A DNA stretch of 55,823 bases from Ottowia sp. GTDB lineage: Bacteria; Pseudomonadota; Gammaproteobacteria; Burkholderiales; Burkholderiaceae_C. The stretch spans positions 1-55,823 of the forward strand of contig JALOAS010000008.1 of the NCBI GenBank assembly GCA_023228705.1. Reading direction: 5' to 3'. Below the pieces are notes generated by a model. The model had not been told where the DNA came from and did not search any database. It saw only the letters and a list, made by a program, of their open reading frames with translations. Position 1 is the first letter of the stretch. Each line of letters starts with the position of its first letter. The position numbers and the translations under genes were made by a program. Positions 32,776 through 41,648 of this stretch are shown one piece after another.

Positions 32776-33154
32776 CCGCGGTACCGCAGGCGGCCGTGCG
32801 CCGGCCTGCGCCACGGCTCTCGACGCGCCGGTTGACCCGCGCTCCTGGCAGGACACGCGGCGGCCCCATGCGCATGCGCGATGTGCGTTGAAAATCAGGT
32901 GCTTGCCGTCGTGTTTGGCCGCGTGATCTGCGCGGCGATGCGCCGCGGCGTGGACTTGCGCTGGCGCGATTGCGCAAACATCGCTACAATCGCCGCCTCG
33001 ACGGAGGTGCGGGTCGCAGCGCGAGATGTCTCAGGTGCTTGACGCGCCAGTGGCGGCTGACTGAACGTCTGGCAGGCGACACGAATCGGGAAGCCGGCTG
33101 CCTTCATGGCGGCCGGTGTTTGAGCCAGGCTTTCTTCAGCAGGAGAGGGAACAC
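32776..33154 (+). promoter_or_regulatory. 379-base leader region before dksA, with a possible promoter
   Basis: No gene is evident. TACAAT at 32985-32990 is a good -10 hexamer, with a poor -35 upstream. If used, the dksA mRNA would have a leader of about 160 bases that can fold GC-rich hairpins. I compared it with cobalamin, glycine, FMN and TPP riboswitch cores by eye and saw no match. Confidence 0.35.
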
Positions 33155-33982
33155 GTGAAACGGGATGTGGTCAGGAAATCGGCCAAGACGGCGGCTGAGG
33201 ATGCTGCCGGGCAGGCCAGGGCGACGGAGAGCAGCAAAATGAGTGCACGCAAGACCACCGCAAAGAAGGCGGAAACCGGGGAGACGCAGCCAGCGAAGGC
33301 AGCTGCAAAGAAGGCGACGGCCAAGGCCGCGACGCCAAGCAAGGCCCCGGCGCCCAAGGCCACGGCCAGGAAAGCGCCGGCCAAGAAGGCCGCCGCCAAG
33401 AAGACAGTGGCCCGGAAGTCGACCCGGAAGTCCGCCGCGAAAAAGGCCGCGCCGGCACCCCGCAAACGCCTGTCCAAGCCGCGCGTTGCGCCGGCCACCG
33501 CTCCGGAGCCCGCGCCAGCACCCGTGCAACGGGATACGCGCCTGGCTGACAACTGGAAGCGCAAGCCGGTCGAGGAGCTGCTTGACGCCGAGATTGGTGC
33601 CATGCCGGACGACGCGTACATGAACGACACGCAGTTGGCGTTTTTCCGGCTCAAGCTCACGCGCTTGCGCGACACCATCCTGGAGCAGGCAGACCGCACG
33701 ACAGACCGGCTGCGCACGGACACGGTGGTGGTGCCCGATCCGGCCGACCGCGCGACGATAGAGGAAGAGCATGCGCTGGAGCTGCGCACGCGCGACCGCG
33801 AACGCAAGTTGCTCAAGAAGATAGACCAGTCCATCGCGCGCATAGACGCTGGCGACTACGGCTACTGCGATGAAACCGGGGAGCCCATAGGCGTGGCGCG
33901 GTTGCTGGCGCGCCCTACGGCCACGCTGTCGCTGGAAGCACAGGAGCGGCGCGAGCATCGGCAGAAAATGTTTGGCGACTGA
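33155..33982 (+). CDS. dksA: RNA polymerase-binding transcription factor DksA with lysine/alanine-rich N-terminal tail
   Basis: DksA works with ppGpp in the secondary channel of RNA polymerase. The C-terminal ~150 residues carry the coiled coil with the tip-like DPADRA motif and EEEHALELRTRDRERKLLKKI. The zinc-finger region reads YGYCDETGEP...ARPTATLSLEAQE, so only one of the four classical Cys is present, as in many alpha- and betaproteobacterial forms. The N-terminal ~120 residues are mainly K/A/P repeats (AKKA, PAKKA) like a histone H1 tail. GTG at 33155 has AGGAGAGGG upstream. ATG at 33239, with GGAG upstream, is an alternative that would keep most of the tail. Confidence 0.87.
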   Translation: MKRDVVRKSAKTAAEDAAGQARATESSKMSARKTTAKKAETGETQPAKAAAKKATAKAATPSKAPAPKATARKAPAKKAAAKKTVARKSTRKSAAKKAAPAPRKRLSKPRVAPATAPEPAPAPVQRDTRLADNWKRKPVEELLDAEIGAMPDDAYMNDTQLAFFRLKLTRLRDTILEQADRTTDRLRTDTVVVPDPADRATIEEEHALELRTRDRERKLLKKIDQSIARIDAGDYGYCDETGEPIGVARLLARPTATLSLEAQERREHRQKMFGD

Positions 33983-34128
33983 CCTTGCCGGATACTTTTC
34001 ACGCTGCTGCAAGGGGCAGGCAGGGCGATCTCCGGCAACAGCTTCCACGCGGTGTACGATGGGCGCATGGTGCAAGTACCGGCCTGCAGCGGGCCGGATC
34101 CTCAACATGACGCGTTCGGGCAAGAAGT

Positions 34129-35661
34129 ATGGATGGAGACAAGAGCACGGGGAGCAGCCGCAAATTTCTGTCCAAGGTGGTTCGTTTCGTGACGAATCCA
34201 ACGACGCAATGGTCCCAGCTGGATCGTCCGGCTGACCTCAAGGGACTGATAGAGCGCAAGAAGCGCGACGACCTCGTGCGTGGTCGTGAGCTGGGTTCGT
34301 TGCGCAAGCTGCTGAACCGGGGCGAGCGCGCGCAGGCGCCGGAAGAGGCGACGACCATGGCGCGCGCGTCCACGGCAGCCAACGTGGACACGGTTGCAGC
34401 GGACACCGGCGAGGCCCGGGTGCGGACCCTGCGGCAAATCGAGGCGCTTGACGCACAGATGACCGGAGGTGGTCCCATGGCGCGCGTACGCACGCCGCCG
34501 GCCAAGCCCGAAGCGGCCGCGGATGCCGCGGCCAAGGGGCCGCCACCGCCGCGACGCGGCCCGCTGGGCATGCAGCTGGGCCCTGAAATCGAAGAGATTG
34601 CCATCCACTTTGCCAATGGCAACTTTGGCGACGCCGAGTCGGGGTTGCTGCGCCTGGTCGACAGCCCGGGCACGCGCCGCGACGACAAGCAGGTCTGGCT
34701 CATGCTGTTTGACCTGTACCGCGCAACCGGGCAGGCCAACAAGTTCAGCGACCTGGGCGCTGAATTTGCGAACCATTTCGAACGCTCGTCGCCACAATGG
34801 CTGCGCAGGCTGGATGCAATCGATGGCGCCACAACCACCGCGGCGGCCACGGGTGCGCGGGATGCAGCGGCAGCGGAGCAGGTGGACTGGCGCGCGCCGC
34901 CCTGGCTTGACGAGCCGGCGCTGGCTTATCTGCAGGCGTCGCTCACGCCCGATGCAACGCAGTGGCGCGTGGATTGGCGCGGCCTGGAAACCATAGACCC
35001 GGCGGCGCTTCCCGCGCTCATCGACGTCCTGCACAGCTGGTCCGAAAAGACCATGATCCTGACCTGCCTGGGCGCGTCAAGGCTGCGTGACCTGCTGGCG
35101 GCAAAGACGCCGGCGCACGATCGCGACGTGGACCCGGACTGGTGGCTGGCGCGGCTGGCGCTGCTGCACCTGCTCGGACAGGCGGAGGACTTTGACGAGG
35201 CCGCGCTGGTGTATTGCATCACCTACGAGGTCTCGCCGCCGGCGTGGACCGAGCCGCTGGCCCGGGTGCTGCTGCCTGGTGTGCAAGACGCGGCGGCGGC
35301 ATCCGCCCGGCCGCAGCAGGAGCTGACCGCCTTTGCACCCACCGAGCTCATTCCGGAGAACCAGGGCCAGGTCGATGCCAACGGCGTGTTCCGGCTGCGG
35401 CTGGAAGGCGAGATCCTGGGCGACATGGACGGGCTGGTGGCCGCGCTGGCGCTGCCGCCGGAAGCGCGCACCATAGAATGCGACTGCCACAACCTGCGCC
35501 GCGTGGACTTTGGCGCCGCCGGCGCCTTGTTCAACTGGGTCATGGACCAGCAGGGCCGGGGGCGCCACGTGGTCTTTCTCGATGTCCATCGGCTGGTTGC
35601 AGCCTTCTTTGACGTGATCGGGATCGCGGATGTAACGGCGGTCATTCGCGCCGAAGACTGA
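34129..35661 (+). CDS. STAS-like domain conserved hypothetical protein
   Basis: A 510-aa protein with no catalytic motif seen. The N-terminal 100 residues are charged (LIERKKRDDLVRGRELGSLRKLLNR), followed by an Ala/Pro-rich linker. A helical central region contains NGNFGDAESGLLRLV (TPR- or FimV-like). The last ~90 residues (FRLRLEGEILGDMDGLVAAL and VDFGAAGALFNWV) resemble a STAS fold. Relatives sit next to hslV in Bordetella-type genomes, by recollection. STAS domains usually mediate protein interactions. The ATG at 34129 lacks a strong ribosome site. Its 3' end is 95 bases from hslV. Confidence 0.6.
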   Translation: MDGDKSTGSSRKFLSKVVRFVTNPTTQWSQLDRPADLKGLIERKKRDDLVRGRELGSLRKLLNRGERAQAPEEATTMARASTAANVDTVAADTGEARVRTLRQIEALDAQMTGGGPMARVRTPPAKPEAAADAAAKGPPPPRRGPLGMQLGPEIEEIAIHFANGNFGDAESGLLRLVDSPGTRRDDKQVWLMLFDLYRATGQANKFSDLGAEFANHFERSSPQWLRRLDAIDGATTTAAATGARDAAAAEQVDWRAPPWLDEPALAYLQASLTPDATQWRVDWRGLETIDPAALPALIDVLHSWSEKTMILTCLGASRLRDLLAAKTPAHDRDVDPDWWLARLALLHLLGQAEDFDEAALVYCITYEVSPPAWTEPLARVLLPGVQDAAAASARPQQELTAFAPTELIPENQGQVDANGVFRLRLEGEILGDMDGLVAALALPPEARTIECDCHNLRRVDFGAAGALFNWVMDQQGRGRHVVFLDVHRLVAAFFDVIGIADVTAVIRAED

Positions 35662-35721
35662 AGCCTTGCGCGGCCACGCGCGCGGGCCCGCGGCGACCAT
35701 GAACGCGCGCGGCGAACGCCG

Positions 35722-35749
35722 CTTGCATCCGGCCGCCTTGTCCCCAGAT
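35722..35749 (+). promoter_or_regulatory. Possible heat-shock (sigma32) promoter for hslVU
   Basis: CTTGCA (35722-35727), a 14-base spacer, then CCCCAGAT (35742-35749) resembles the sigma32 pattern CTTGAA-N(11-15)-CCCCATnT. The hslV ATG at 35757 lies only about 8 bases past this -10, so the message would be almost leaderless. hslV has no ribosome site, which is compatible. Not tested. Confidence 0.4.
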
Positions 35750-35756
35750 ACGGCCA

Positions 35757-36302
35757 ATGGAATCTTTTCACGGCACCACCATCATCAGCGTGCGGCGCAA
35801 GACAGACGCGGGGTGGCAGGTCGCCATAGGCGGCGACGGCCAGGTCACGCTGGGAAACATCGTGATGAAGGCGTCGGCGCGCAAGATACGCAAGCTGCAT
35901 CATGACAAGGTGCTGGCCGGGTTTGCCGGCGCCACGGCCGATGCCTTCACGCTCTTTGAGCGCTTTGAGGCCAAGCTGGACAAGCATCAGGGGCACCTGA
36001 CGCGGGCGGCCATAGAGCTGACCAAGGATTGGCGCACCGACCGCGTGCTGCGCAGACTGGAAGCCATGCTTGCCGTGGCCGATGCCGAGACGTCGCTGAT
36101 CATCTCCGGCAACGGCGACGTGCTGGAGCCCGAGCACGGCCTGACGGCGATAGGCTCGGGCGGGCCGTATGCGCAGGCGGCAGCCATGGCGCTGCTGGAG
36201 CACACCGACATGACGGCCGAGCAGATCGTGCGCAAGTCGCTTGCAATTGCCGGCGAGCTGTGCATCTACACCAACATGGAGCATGCGGTTGAAACGCTCT
36301 GA
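35757..36302 (+). CDS. hslV: ATP-dependent protease peptidase subunit HslV (ClpQ)
   Basis: A 181-aa proteasome-type N-terminal nucleophile hydrolase. The propeptide MESFHG precedes the catalytic Thr (TTIISVRRKT), which becomes residue 1 after cleavage. Further family text: VAIGGDGQVTLGN, ARKIRKL, GFAGATADAFTLFERFE and LIISGNGDVLEPE. The start is fixed by the short propeptide. With HslU it forms a heat-induced protease. hslU follows after a 105-base gap. Confidence 0.95.
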   Translation: MESFHGTTIISVRRKTDAGWQVAIGGDGQVTLGNIVMKASARKIRKLHHDKVLAGFAGATADAFTLFERFEAKLDKHQGHLTRAAIELTKDWRTDRVLRRLEAMLAVADAETSLIISGNGDVLEPEHGLTAIGSGGPYAQAAAMALLEHTDMTAEQIVRKSLAIAGELCIYTNMEHAVETL

Positions 36303-36407
36303 CGGCGGCTTTGGCCCCGTCACGGCACCCCATGCTGCCCGCAGGCGCCGGCCCCTGGCCCGCGCATCAGGCCGGGCCTCCAAAAACAGGTTGCAGGAAA
36401 CAGGAAC

Positions 36408-37742
36408 ATGTCTTCCATGACTCCGCAGGAGATCGTCTCCGAACTGGATCGCTTCATCGTGGGCCAGCACGACGCCAAGCGCGCCGTGGCCATTGCGCTG
36501 CGCAACCGCTGGCGCCGGCAGCGGGTCGACGAGAAGCTGCGTGCGGAAATCACGCCCAAGAACATCCTCATGATCGGCCCCACCGGCGTGGGCAAAACCG
36601 AGATCGCGCGGCGCCTGGCCAGCCTGTCCGGAGCGCCGTTCATCAAGATCGAGGCGACCAAGTTCACCGAGGTGGGCTACGTGGGCAAGGACGTGGACTC
36701 CATCATCCGCGACCTGGCGGAAATCGCCGTCAAGGGCGCGCGCGAGCAGGCCATGCGCCAGCACCGCTCGCGCGCCGAAGACCTGGCCGAAGATCGTGTC
36801 CTGGACGTGCTGCTGCCGCCCGCGCGCCGGGCAGACGGCAGCAACGAAGAGGCGGGCGACAGCGCGGCGCGGCAGACGTTTCGCAAGAAGTTGCGCGAGG
36901 GCCAGCTGGATGACAAGGAAATAGAGATAGAGGTGGCGCAGTCGGCGCCTGCCATGGAGATCATGGGGCCGCCGGGCATGGAAGACATGGCCGAGCAGCT
37001 CAAGGGCATGCTGGGCAACCTGACGTCGGGCCAGCGCAAGCTGCGGCGCATGAAGATTGCGCAGGCCATGCGCCTCCTGACCGATGAGGAAGCCGGCAAG
37101 CTGGTCAACGAAGAGAACATCCGGGCCGAGGCCCTCAACAACCTGGAGCAAAACGGGATCGTCTTCCTGGATGAAATCGACAAGGTGGTGTCGCGCGATG
37201 GCGGCTCGGGCAGCTCGGCCGAGGTGTCTCGCCACGGCGTGCAGCGGGACCTGCTGCCGCTGGTCGAGGGCACGAGCGTCAACACCAAGTACGGCATGGT
37301 GCGCACCGACCACGTCCTGTTCATTGCCTCGGGCGCGTTCCACCTGGCCAAGCCCAGCGACCTGATTCCCGAGCTGCAGGGGCGCTTCCCGATACGGGTC
37401 GAGCTGGGTTCGTTGTCGGTCGAGGACTTCAAGGCCATCCTGACCAGCACCGACGTCAACCTGGTGCGCCAGTACCAGGCGTTGCTCGAGACCGAAGACG
37501 TGGCGCTGCAGTTCACCGGCGACGGCGTCGCCAGGATTGCCGAGATCGCGTTCTCCGTGAACGAGTCAACCGAGAACATCGGTGCGCGCCGCCTGTCCAC
37601 CGTCATGGAGCGCCTGCTCGAGCTGGTGAGCTTTGACGCGCCGAACCTGGGCGGCCAAAGCGTCAGCATAGACGCCGCGTACGTTGACGAGCGCCTGGCC
37701 ACGCTGAGCCAGGACGAAGACCTGTCGCGCTACATCCTCTGA
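36408..37742 (+). CDS. hslU: ATP-dependent protease ATPase subunit HslU (ClpY)
   Basis: A 444-aa AAA+ unfoldase that feeds substrates to HslV. Motifs: MTPQEIVSELDRFIVGQ at the N-terminus, Walker A (GPTGVGKTEIAR), the pore loop (GYVGKDV), a long I-domain (~110-240), Walker B (VFLDEIDKV), and the C-terminal LSRYIL tail that docks into HslV. The ATG at 36408 has a second ATG three codons in. Length matches the family. Confidence 0.95.
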   Translation: MSSMTPQEIVSELDRFIVGQHDAKRAVAIALRNRWRRQRVDEKLRAEITPKNILMIGPTGVGKTEIARRLASLSGAPFIKIEATKFTEVGYVGKDVDSIIRDLAEIAVKGAREQAMRQHRSRAEDLAEDRVLDVLLPPARRADGSNEEAGDSAARQTFRKKLREGQLDDKEIEIEVAQSAPAMEIMGPPGMEDMAEQLKGMLGNLTSGQRKLRRMKIAQAMRLLTDEEAGKLVNEENIRAEALNNLEQNGIVFLDEIDKVVSRDGGSGSSAEVSRHGVQRDLLPLVEGTSVNTKYGMVRTDHVLFIASGAFHLAKPSDLIPELQGRFPIRVELGSLSVEDFKAILTSTDVNLVRQYQALLETEDVALQFTGDGVARIAEIAFSVNESTENIGARRLSTVMERLLELVSFDAPNLGGQSVSIDAAYVDERLATLSQDEDLSRYIL

Positions 37743-38025
37743 CGCTGCGCGTCCCTGCAGCTCTGCTGTAGGCGTTGGCGTGCCATCCGCTGGCGCGCGC
37801 CGCCCGGCTGTGCCGACTGACATGCTGCGGTGCTTGCCCCGTGCCGGTTCGTCGTGGCAGCTGGTCGCCGGTCCCGCCCTCCTGCTCGCCTGTACCGGGG
37901 CGGCCTTTTTCTCGCGCTGACGGATATTGCGGCGCGGTCGTGCGCGGCCGCCCCAATTGCATTGCAATGAAAGAAAGTGACGCATCGCCGTGCAAGTTGT
38001 TGCAAGGCGTGTATCCGGGCCCGTA
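37743..38025. other. Gap between hslU and the mraZ promoter region
   Basis: This 283-base stretch contains the candidate hslU terminator (separate entry) and no recognised gene. Together with 38026-38243 it makes a 501-base gene-free interval. Confidence 0.4.
37874..37910 (+). terminator. Candidate terminator after hslU
   Basis: CCGCCC (37874-37879) can pair with GGGCGG (37898-37903), followed by CC then a T-run (37906-37911). The loop is long (18 bases), so the call is modest. Confidence 0.35.
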
Positions 38026-38055
38026 TTGACAAAATTGTGCTGCTTGATTCCATAA
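38026..38055 (+). promoter_or_regulatory. Candidate promoter of the mraZ division/cell-wall operon
   Basis: TTGACA at 38026-38031 is a perfect -35; the best -10 is CCATAA (38050-38055) at an 18-base spacing. This and a dyad AGTATT/AATACT (38069-38074 and 38086-38091) lie in an AT-rich stretch (about 38030-38190) that contrasts with the GC-rich genome. Another promoter nearer the MraZ boxes cannot be excluded. Confidence 0.4.
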
Positions 38056-38170
38056 CTCGCTGATAAATAGTATTATTTGATTATCAATACTGTATAAAAA
38101 ACCAAATCACCCGGTGAATTTTGCAGAAAAAAGAAATGGAACCCGAGCTTCTGATGCGTAATTCCTGCTA

Positions 38171-38210
38171 AAGTGCAACTAAGTGGAATTTTGTGGGAGT
38201 AAGTGCCGAG
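38171..38210 (+). promoter_or_regulatory. MraZ operator: four direct repeats spaced exactly 10 bp
   Basis: GTG cores begin at 38173, 38183, 38193 and 38203, each preceded by two A or T residues (aaGTG, aaGTG, ttGTG, aaGTG). This 10-bp periodicity matches the known MraZ site (AAAGTG-type or TGGG-N5 repeats upstream of mraZ). MraZ should bind here and repress its own operon. It sits 34 bases upstream of the mraZ start. Confidence 0.75.
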
Positions 38211-38243
38211 AGGTTGTGCGGCTGACCGCAGCAGGGGGCTTGG

Positions 38244-38672
38244 GTGTTTCAAGGGGCGTCGTTGTTGAATCTGGATGCCAAGGGCCGGATGTCTGTTCCG
38301 ACCCGGCATCGTGACGTGCTGCTGGCCGATGCCGACGGCCAGCTCACCCTGACGCGCCATCCGCATGGCTGCCTGATGGTGTTTCCGCGCCCGGACTGGG
38401 AGCATTTCCGGGACCGCATCGTGCGGCTTCCCATGTCTGCGCAGTGGTGGAAGCGCATTTTTCTGGGCAACGCGCTGGACGTGGAAATGGACGCCAGCGG
38501 GCGGGTGCTGGTGGCCGGCAGCCTGCGCGAGGCGGTGGGCCTGGTGCGCGAGGTGGTGCTTCTGGGCATGGGCGCGCACTTGGAGCTGTGGGACAAGGCC
38601 ACCTATGACGCACGCGAAGCCGAGGCCATGCAGCAGGAAATGCCGCAGGCCCTGGCGGATCTGGCTTTTTGA
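38244..38672 (+). CDS. mraZ: Transcriptional regulator MraZ
   Basis: A 142-aa SpoVT/AbrB-fold protein with two tandem halves. Key strings: GASLLNLDAKGRMSVPTRHR in the first half and LGNALDVEMDASGRVLVAGSLREAVGL in the second. MraZ represses the dcw operon from repeats like those at 38171-38210. GTG at 38244 gives the normal FQGAS N-terminus. The stop overlaps the rsmH TTG start (TTGA). Confidence 0.92.
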   Translation: MFQGASLLNLDAKGRMSVPTRHRDVLLADADGQLTLTRHPHGCLMVFPRPDWEHFRDRIVRLPMSAQWWKRIFLGNALDVEMDASGRVLVAGSLREAVGLVREVVLLGMGAHLELWDKATYDAREAEAMQQEMPQALADLAF

Positions 38673-39622
38673 CACGGATTCAGTGGGTGCCAACATGGAC
38701 ACATACGCCGGTCTTGCTGCACGAAGCCGTCAATGCGCTGGTCACCGACGCAAGTGGCTGCTATGTCGATGCCACGTTTGGCCGGGGTGGGCATGCGCGC
38801 CTGATCCTGGAGCGGCTCGCCACGGACGGGCGCGTGCTTGCCTTCGACAAGGATCCGCAAGCACGGGCGGCAGCCACGCGCATCCGGGATGCGCGTTTTT
38901 CAATCCGGCAGCAAAGTTTCACCGGGCTGGCGCAGCTGCCTGCGGGCAGCGTGGCCGGAATCCTCATGGACCTGGGCGTCAGCTCGCCACAGATAGACGA
39001 TCCGGAACGCGGCTTCTCGTTCCTGGCCGACGGGCCGCTGGACATGCGCATGGACCCGACGCGCGGGATCAGCGCGGCGCAGTGGCTGGCCACGGCAACG
39101 CAGGCCGAGATGGCAGGAGTGATTCATGAGTATGGGGAAGAGCGGTTTGCTCGGGCCATTGCAAAGGCGATTGTCTCGCGCCGGGAGGCGGGCCGGCCCG
39201 TTGCCAGCACCCGGGACCTGGCTGGACTCGTTGCCGGTGTCGTCAAGACCCGCGAGCCGGGCAAGAACCCTGCGACGCGCACGTTTCAGGCTATACGGAT
39301 CTTCATCAACGCCGAGCTGGAAGAGCTGGGCGCGGCATTAGAGGCAAGTCTTGAGGTATTGCAACCCGGAGGCCGCCTGGTGGTGATTTCCTTTCACTCG
39401 CTGGAAGACCGCATCGTCAAGCGGTTCATCCTGCGCCACTCGCGGGCGCAGGTGGACCGGCGCGCGCCGTTTGCCGAGCCGGCGCCACTGCCCCTGCGTG
39501 CACTGGGGCGCGTCCGGGCCGGGCCTGACGAACTGGCGCGCAACCCGCGGGCCCGCAGTGCCATCATGCGCGTGGCCGAGCGCACCGCGCAGCCGCTGGC
39601 GCCGGAGCAGCGCGCATGCTGA
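38669..39622 (+). CDS. rsmH: 16S rRNA (cytosine1402-N4) methyltransferase RsmH (MraW)
   Basis: A 317-aa SAM-dependent methyltransferase. Strings: HTPVLLHEAVNAL, DATFGRGGHARLIL (SAM site), DLGVSSPQIDDPERGFSF, LDMRMDP and SFHSLEDRIVKRF. The start is uncertain: TTG at 38669 overlaps the mraZ stop as TTGA and gives MTRIQWVPTWTHTPVLL. GTG at 38687 is the other option. No Shine-Dalgarno is clear for either. The end overlaps ftsL by 7 bases. Confidence 0.92.
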   Translation: MTRIQWVPTWTHTPVLLHEAVNALVTDASGCYVDATFGRGGHARLILERLATDGRVLAFDKDPQARAAATRIRDARFSIRQQSFTGLAQLPAGSVAGILMDLGVSSPQIDDPERGFSFLADGPLDMRMDPTRGISAAQWLATATQAEMAGVIHEYGEERFARAIAKAIVSRREAGRPVASTRDLAGLVAGVVKTREPGKNPATRTFQAIRIFINAELEELGAALEASLEVLQPGGRLVVISFHSLEDRIVKRFILRHSRAQVDRRAPFAEPAPLPLRALGRVRAGPDELARNPRARSAIMRVAERTAQPLAPEQRAC

Positions 39623-39912
39623 CCCGCCTGTCCATCGTGCTCATGGCTGCGCTGCTCGTGTCTGCGTTCTACCAGATCCAGATGCAGTACCAGTCGCGCC
39701 GTGTCGTGACCGAACTGGACCGTGCCCGCACGCAGGGCTTGCGGCTGGCGGCCGAGCACGAGCGCCTGGAGGTCGAGCGCCGCACCGCGTCCAAGGCGCT
39801 GCGCGTTGAATCGCTGGCGACCGGGCGGCTGGACATGCAGGTGGTGACGCCGGCAATCACCGAGTACGTTCAGTGGCGGCCGCATGCGCCCGCGCAGCAG
39901 GGGTCGCCATGA
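39616..39912 (+). CDS. ftsL: Cell division protein FtsL
   Basis: A 98-aa bitopic inner-membrane protein. A short basic N-terminus is followed by one helix (LSIVLMAALLVSAFY) and then a periplasmic coiled coil (LDRARTQGLRLAAEHERLEVERR). FtsL joins FtsB and FtsQ at the divisome. Both ends overlap neighbours (rsmH stop; ftsI start as ATGA). Sequence is divergent, as usual; identity rests on length, topology and position. Confidence 0.85.
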   Translation: MLTRLSIVLMAALLVSAFYQIQMQYQSRRVVTELDRARTQGLRLAAEHERLEVERRTASKALRVESLATGRLDMQVVTPAITEYVQWRPHAPAQQGSP

Positions 39913-41648
39913 AGAGCATCCGCTATACGGCCAGCCCGCTGCTGACCTCGCAGGCGCCCGTGTGGCGCAGCAAGCTGCTGGTCGTGGGCCTGGCGCTGAT
40001 GTTCCTGACCATGATTGCGCGCGCTGCGTACGTGCAGGTGTTTGACAATGCGTTTTTCAGGCACCAGGGCGAGGCGCGTTTCGTGCGGACGCTGCAGTTG
40101 CCGGCCAACCGCGGCCGCATCCTGGACCGCAACGGGCTGCTGCTGGCGTCCAGCGTGGTCGCGCCGGATGTCTGGGCCTCTCCGGCGGACGTGGACGCCG
40201 ATCTGGCGCAGCGGCGCGAGCTGGCACGCCTCCTGGACATGCCGCTGGACAAGCTGCAGGCCCGGCTGGCCGCCACCGACAAGAGCTTTGTCTGGCTCAA
40301 GCGGCACGTGGACGCCCCGGTTGCGCAGCAGGTGGCCGACCTGAAGCTGGCCGGCATCCACCAGGACAAGAGCTACAAGCGGCGCTATCCGGAGGGCGAG
40401 GCGGTGGCGCAACTCATCGGCTTCACCGACATAGAGAACCAGGGACTGGACGGCGTGGAGCTTTCCCTGGACCAGCGGCTTGCCGGGCATGCCGGCTCGC
40501 GCCGTGTCATCCGCGACCGGCTGGGCCAGGTGGTCGAGCAGCTGGGCGAGGAGGTGCCACCCATAGACGGGCAGGACGTGCAGCTGTCCATCGATGTCAA
40601 GCTGCAGTCGTACGCGTACCAGAAGCTGCGCGACGCGGTCGACGCGCAAGGCGCCAGGTCGGGCAGCGTGGTGGTGCTGGACGCGCAAAGCGGTGAGGTC
40701 CTGTCGCTGGCCAACTATCCCAGCTACACGCCGGGCAATCGCGGCGAGCTGAAGGGGCCGCACTTGCGCAACCTGGCAGTGACCGACGCGTTTGAGCCGG
40801 GCTCGATCATGAAGCCCATCACCGTAGCCATTGCCCTGGACGCAGGCGAGGTGGCGCCGCAGACGCTGATAGAAACCGCGCCCGGCCGCTACAAGCTGGG
40901 GCGCTACGTCATCCACGATACGCACGACTACGGCACGCTGAGCGTGCAGGGCGTGATCCAGAAGTCCAGCAACATTGGTGCGCTGAAGATTGCGCAGAAG
41001 CTGACGCCGCAGCGCATGTGGGAAACCTATGCCGCGCTGGGCCTGGGCCGGCGGCCGGACATTGCCTTTCCGGGCGCCACCACCGGGCAGCTCCGGCTCT
41101 GGAAGGACTGGCGCCCGGTGGAGCAGGCGACCATGGCGTACGGCTACGGGCTGTCTGCGTCGCCCCTGCAGATCGCCCACGCGTACATGGCGTTTGCCAA
41201 CGATGGCGTGCTGGTTCCGCTCAGCCTGCTGCGACGCGCCGACGCCGCGCTCGTGCCGGGCGTGCGTGTCTTCTCGGTGAATACGGCGCGCGCCGTGCGC
41301 CGGATGCTGCAGATGGCGGTCGAGCCCGGTGGCACCGGGACCCAGGCGCGCCCCGTGGGCTACTCGGTGGGCGGCAAGACGGGAACGGCGCGCAAGCAGG
41401 TCGATGGCGGCTACGCGAGCCGCAAGTACCGTGCCTGGTTTGTCGGCATGGCGCCGGTGGAGCAGCCACGCGTGGTCGTTGCGGTGATGATAGACGAGCC
41501 CAGCGCCGGCCACATCTATGGCGGCACCGTCGCGGCGCCCGTGTTTCGGGACGTGGTGCAGCAGGCGCTGCGCATACGCGGCATCAAGCCCGACCTGGTC
41601 GTCGAGCCGGCCATCGTCGCCAGCAGCGCAGCGGAGGAACCATCTTGA
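39909..41648 (+). CDS. ftsI: Septal peptidoglycan transpeptidase FtsI (PBP3)
   Basis: A 579-aa class B penicillin-binding protein. A single N-terminal helix (LLVVGLALMFLTMIARAA) precedes the pedestal region. Active-site motifs: SxxK at S299-K302 (PGSIMKP), SxN (SSN in QKSSNIG) and KTG (GGKTGTARK). It cross-links septal cell wall with FtsW. The ATG at 39909 overlaps the ftsL stop; an upstream start in the same frame would eat into ftsL and is not supported. The 3' end overlaps the murE TTG start. Confidence 0.95.
   Translation: MKSIRYTASPLLTSQAPVWRSKLLVVGLALMFLTMIARAAYVQVFDNAFFRHQGEARFVRTLQLPANRGRILDRNGLLLASSVVAPDVWASPADVDADLAQRRELARLLDMPLDKLQARLAATDKSFVWLKRHVDAPVAQQVADLKLAGIHQDKSYKRRYPEGEAVAQLIGFTDIENQGLDGVELSLDQRLAGHAGSRRVIRDRLGQVVEQLGEEVPPIDGQDVQLSIDVKLQSYAYQKLRDAVDAQGARSGSVVVLDAQSGEVLSLANYPSYTPGNRGELKGPHLRNLAVTDAFEPGSIMKPITVAIALDAGEVAPQTLIETAPGRYKLGRYVIHDTHDYGTLSVQGVIQKSSNIGALKIAQKLTPQRMWETYAALGLGRRPDIAFPGATTGQLRLWKDWRPVEQATMAYGYGLSASPLQIAHAYMAFANDGVLVPLSLLRRADAALVPGVRVFSVNTARAVRRMLQMAVEPGGTGTQARPVGYSVGGKTGTARKQVDGGYASRKYRAWFVGMAPVEQPRVVVAVMIDEPSAGHIYGGTVAAPVFRDVVQQALRIRGIKPDLVVEPAIVASSAAEEPS

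Noticed and set aside
32990..33154. Riboswitch in the dksA leader
   Set aside because: No cobalamin, glycine, FMN or TPP core could be found by eye; the leader is only GC-rich.
35223..37343. Long minus-strand frame opposite hslVU
   Set aside because: Composition is that of an antisense shadow; hslV and hslU are unmistakable on the plus strand.
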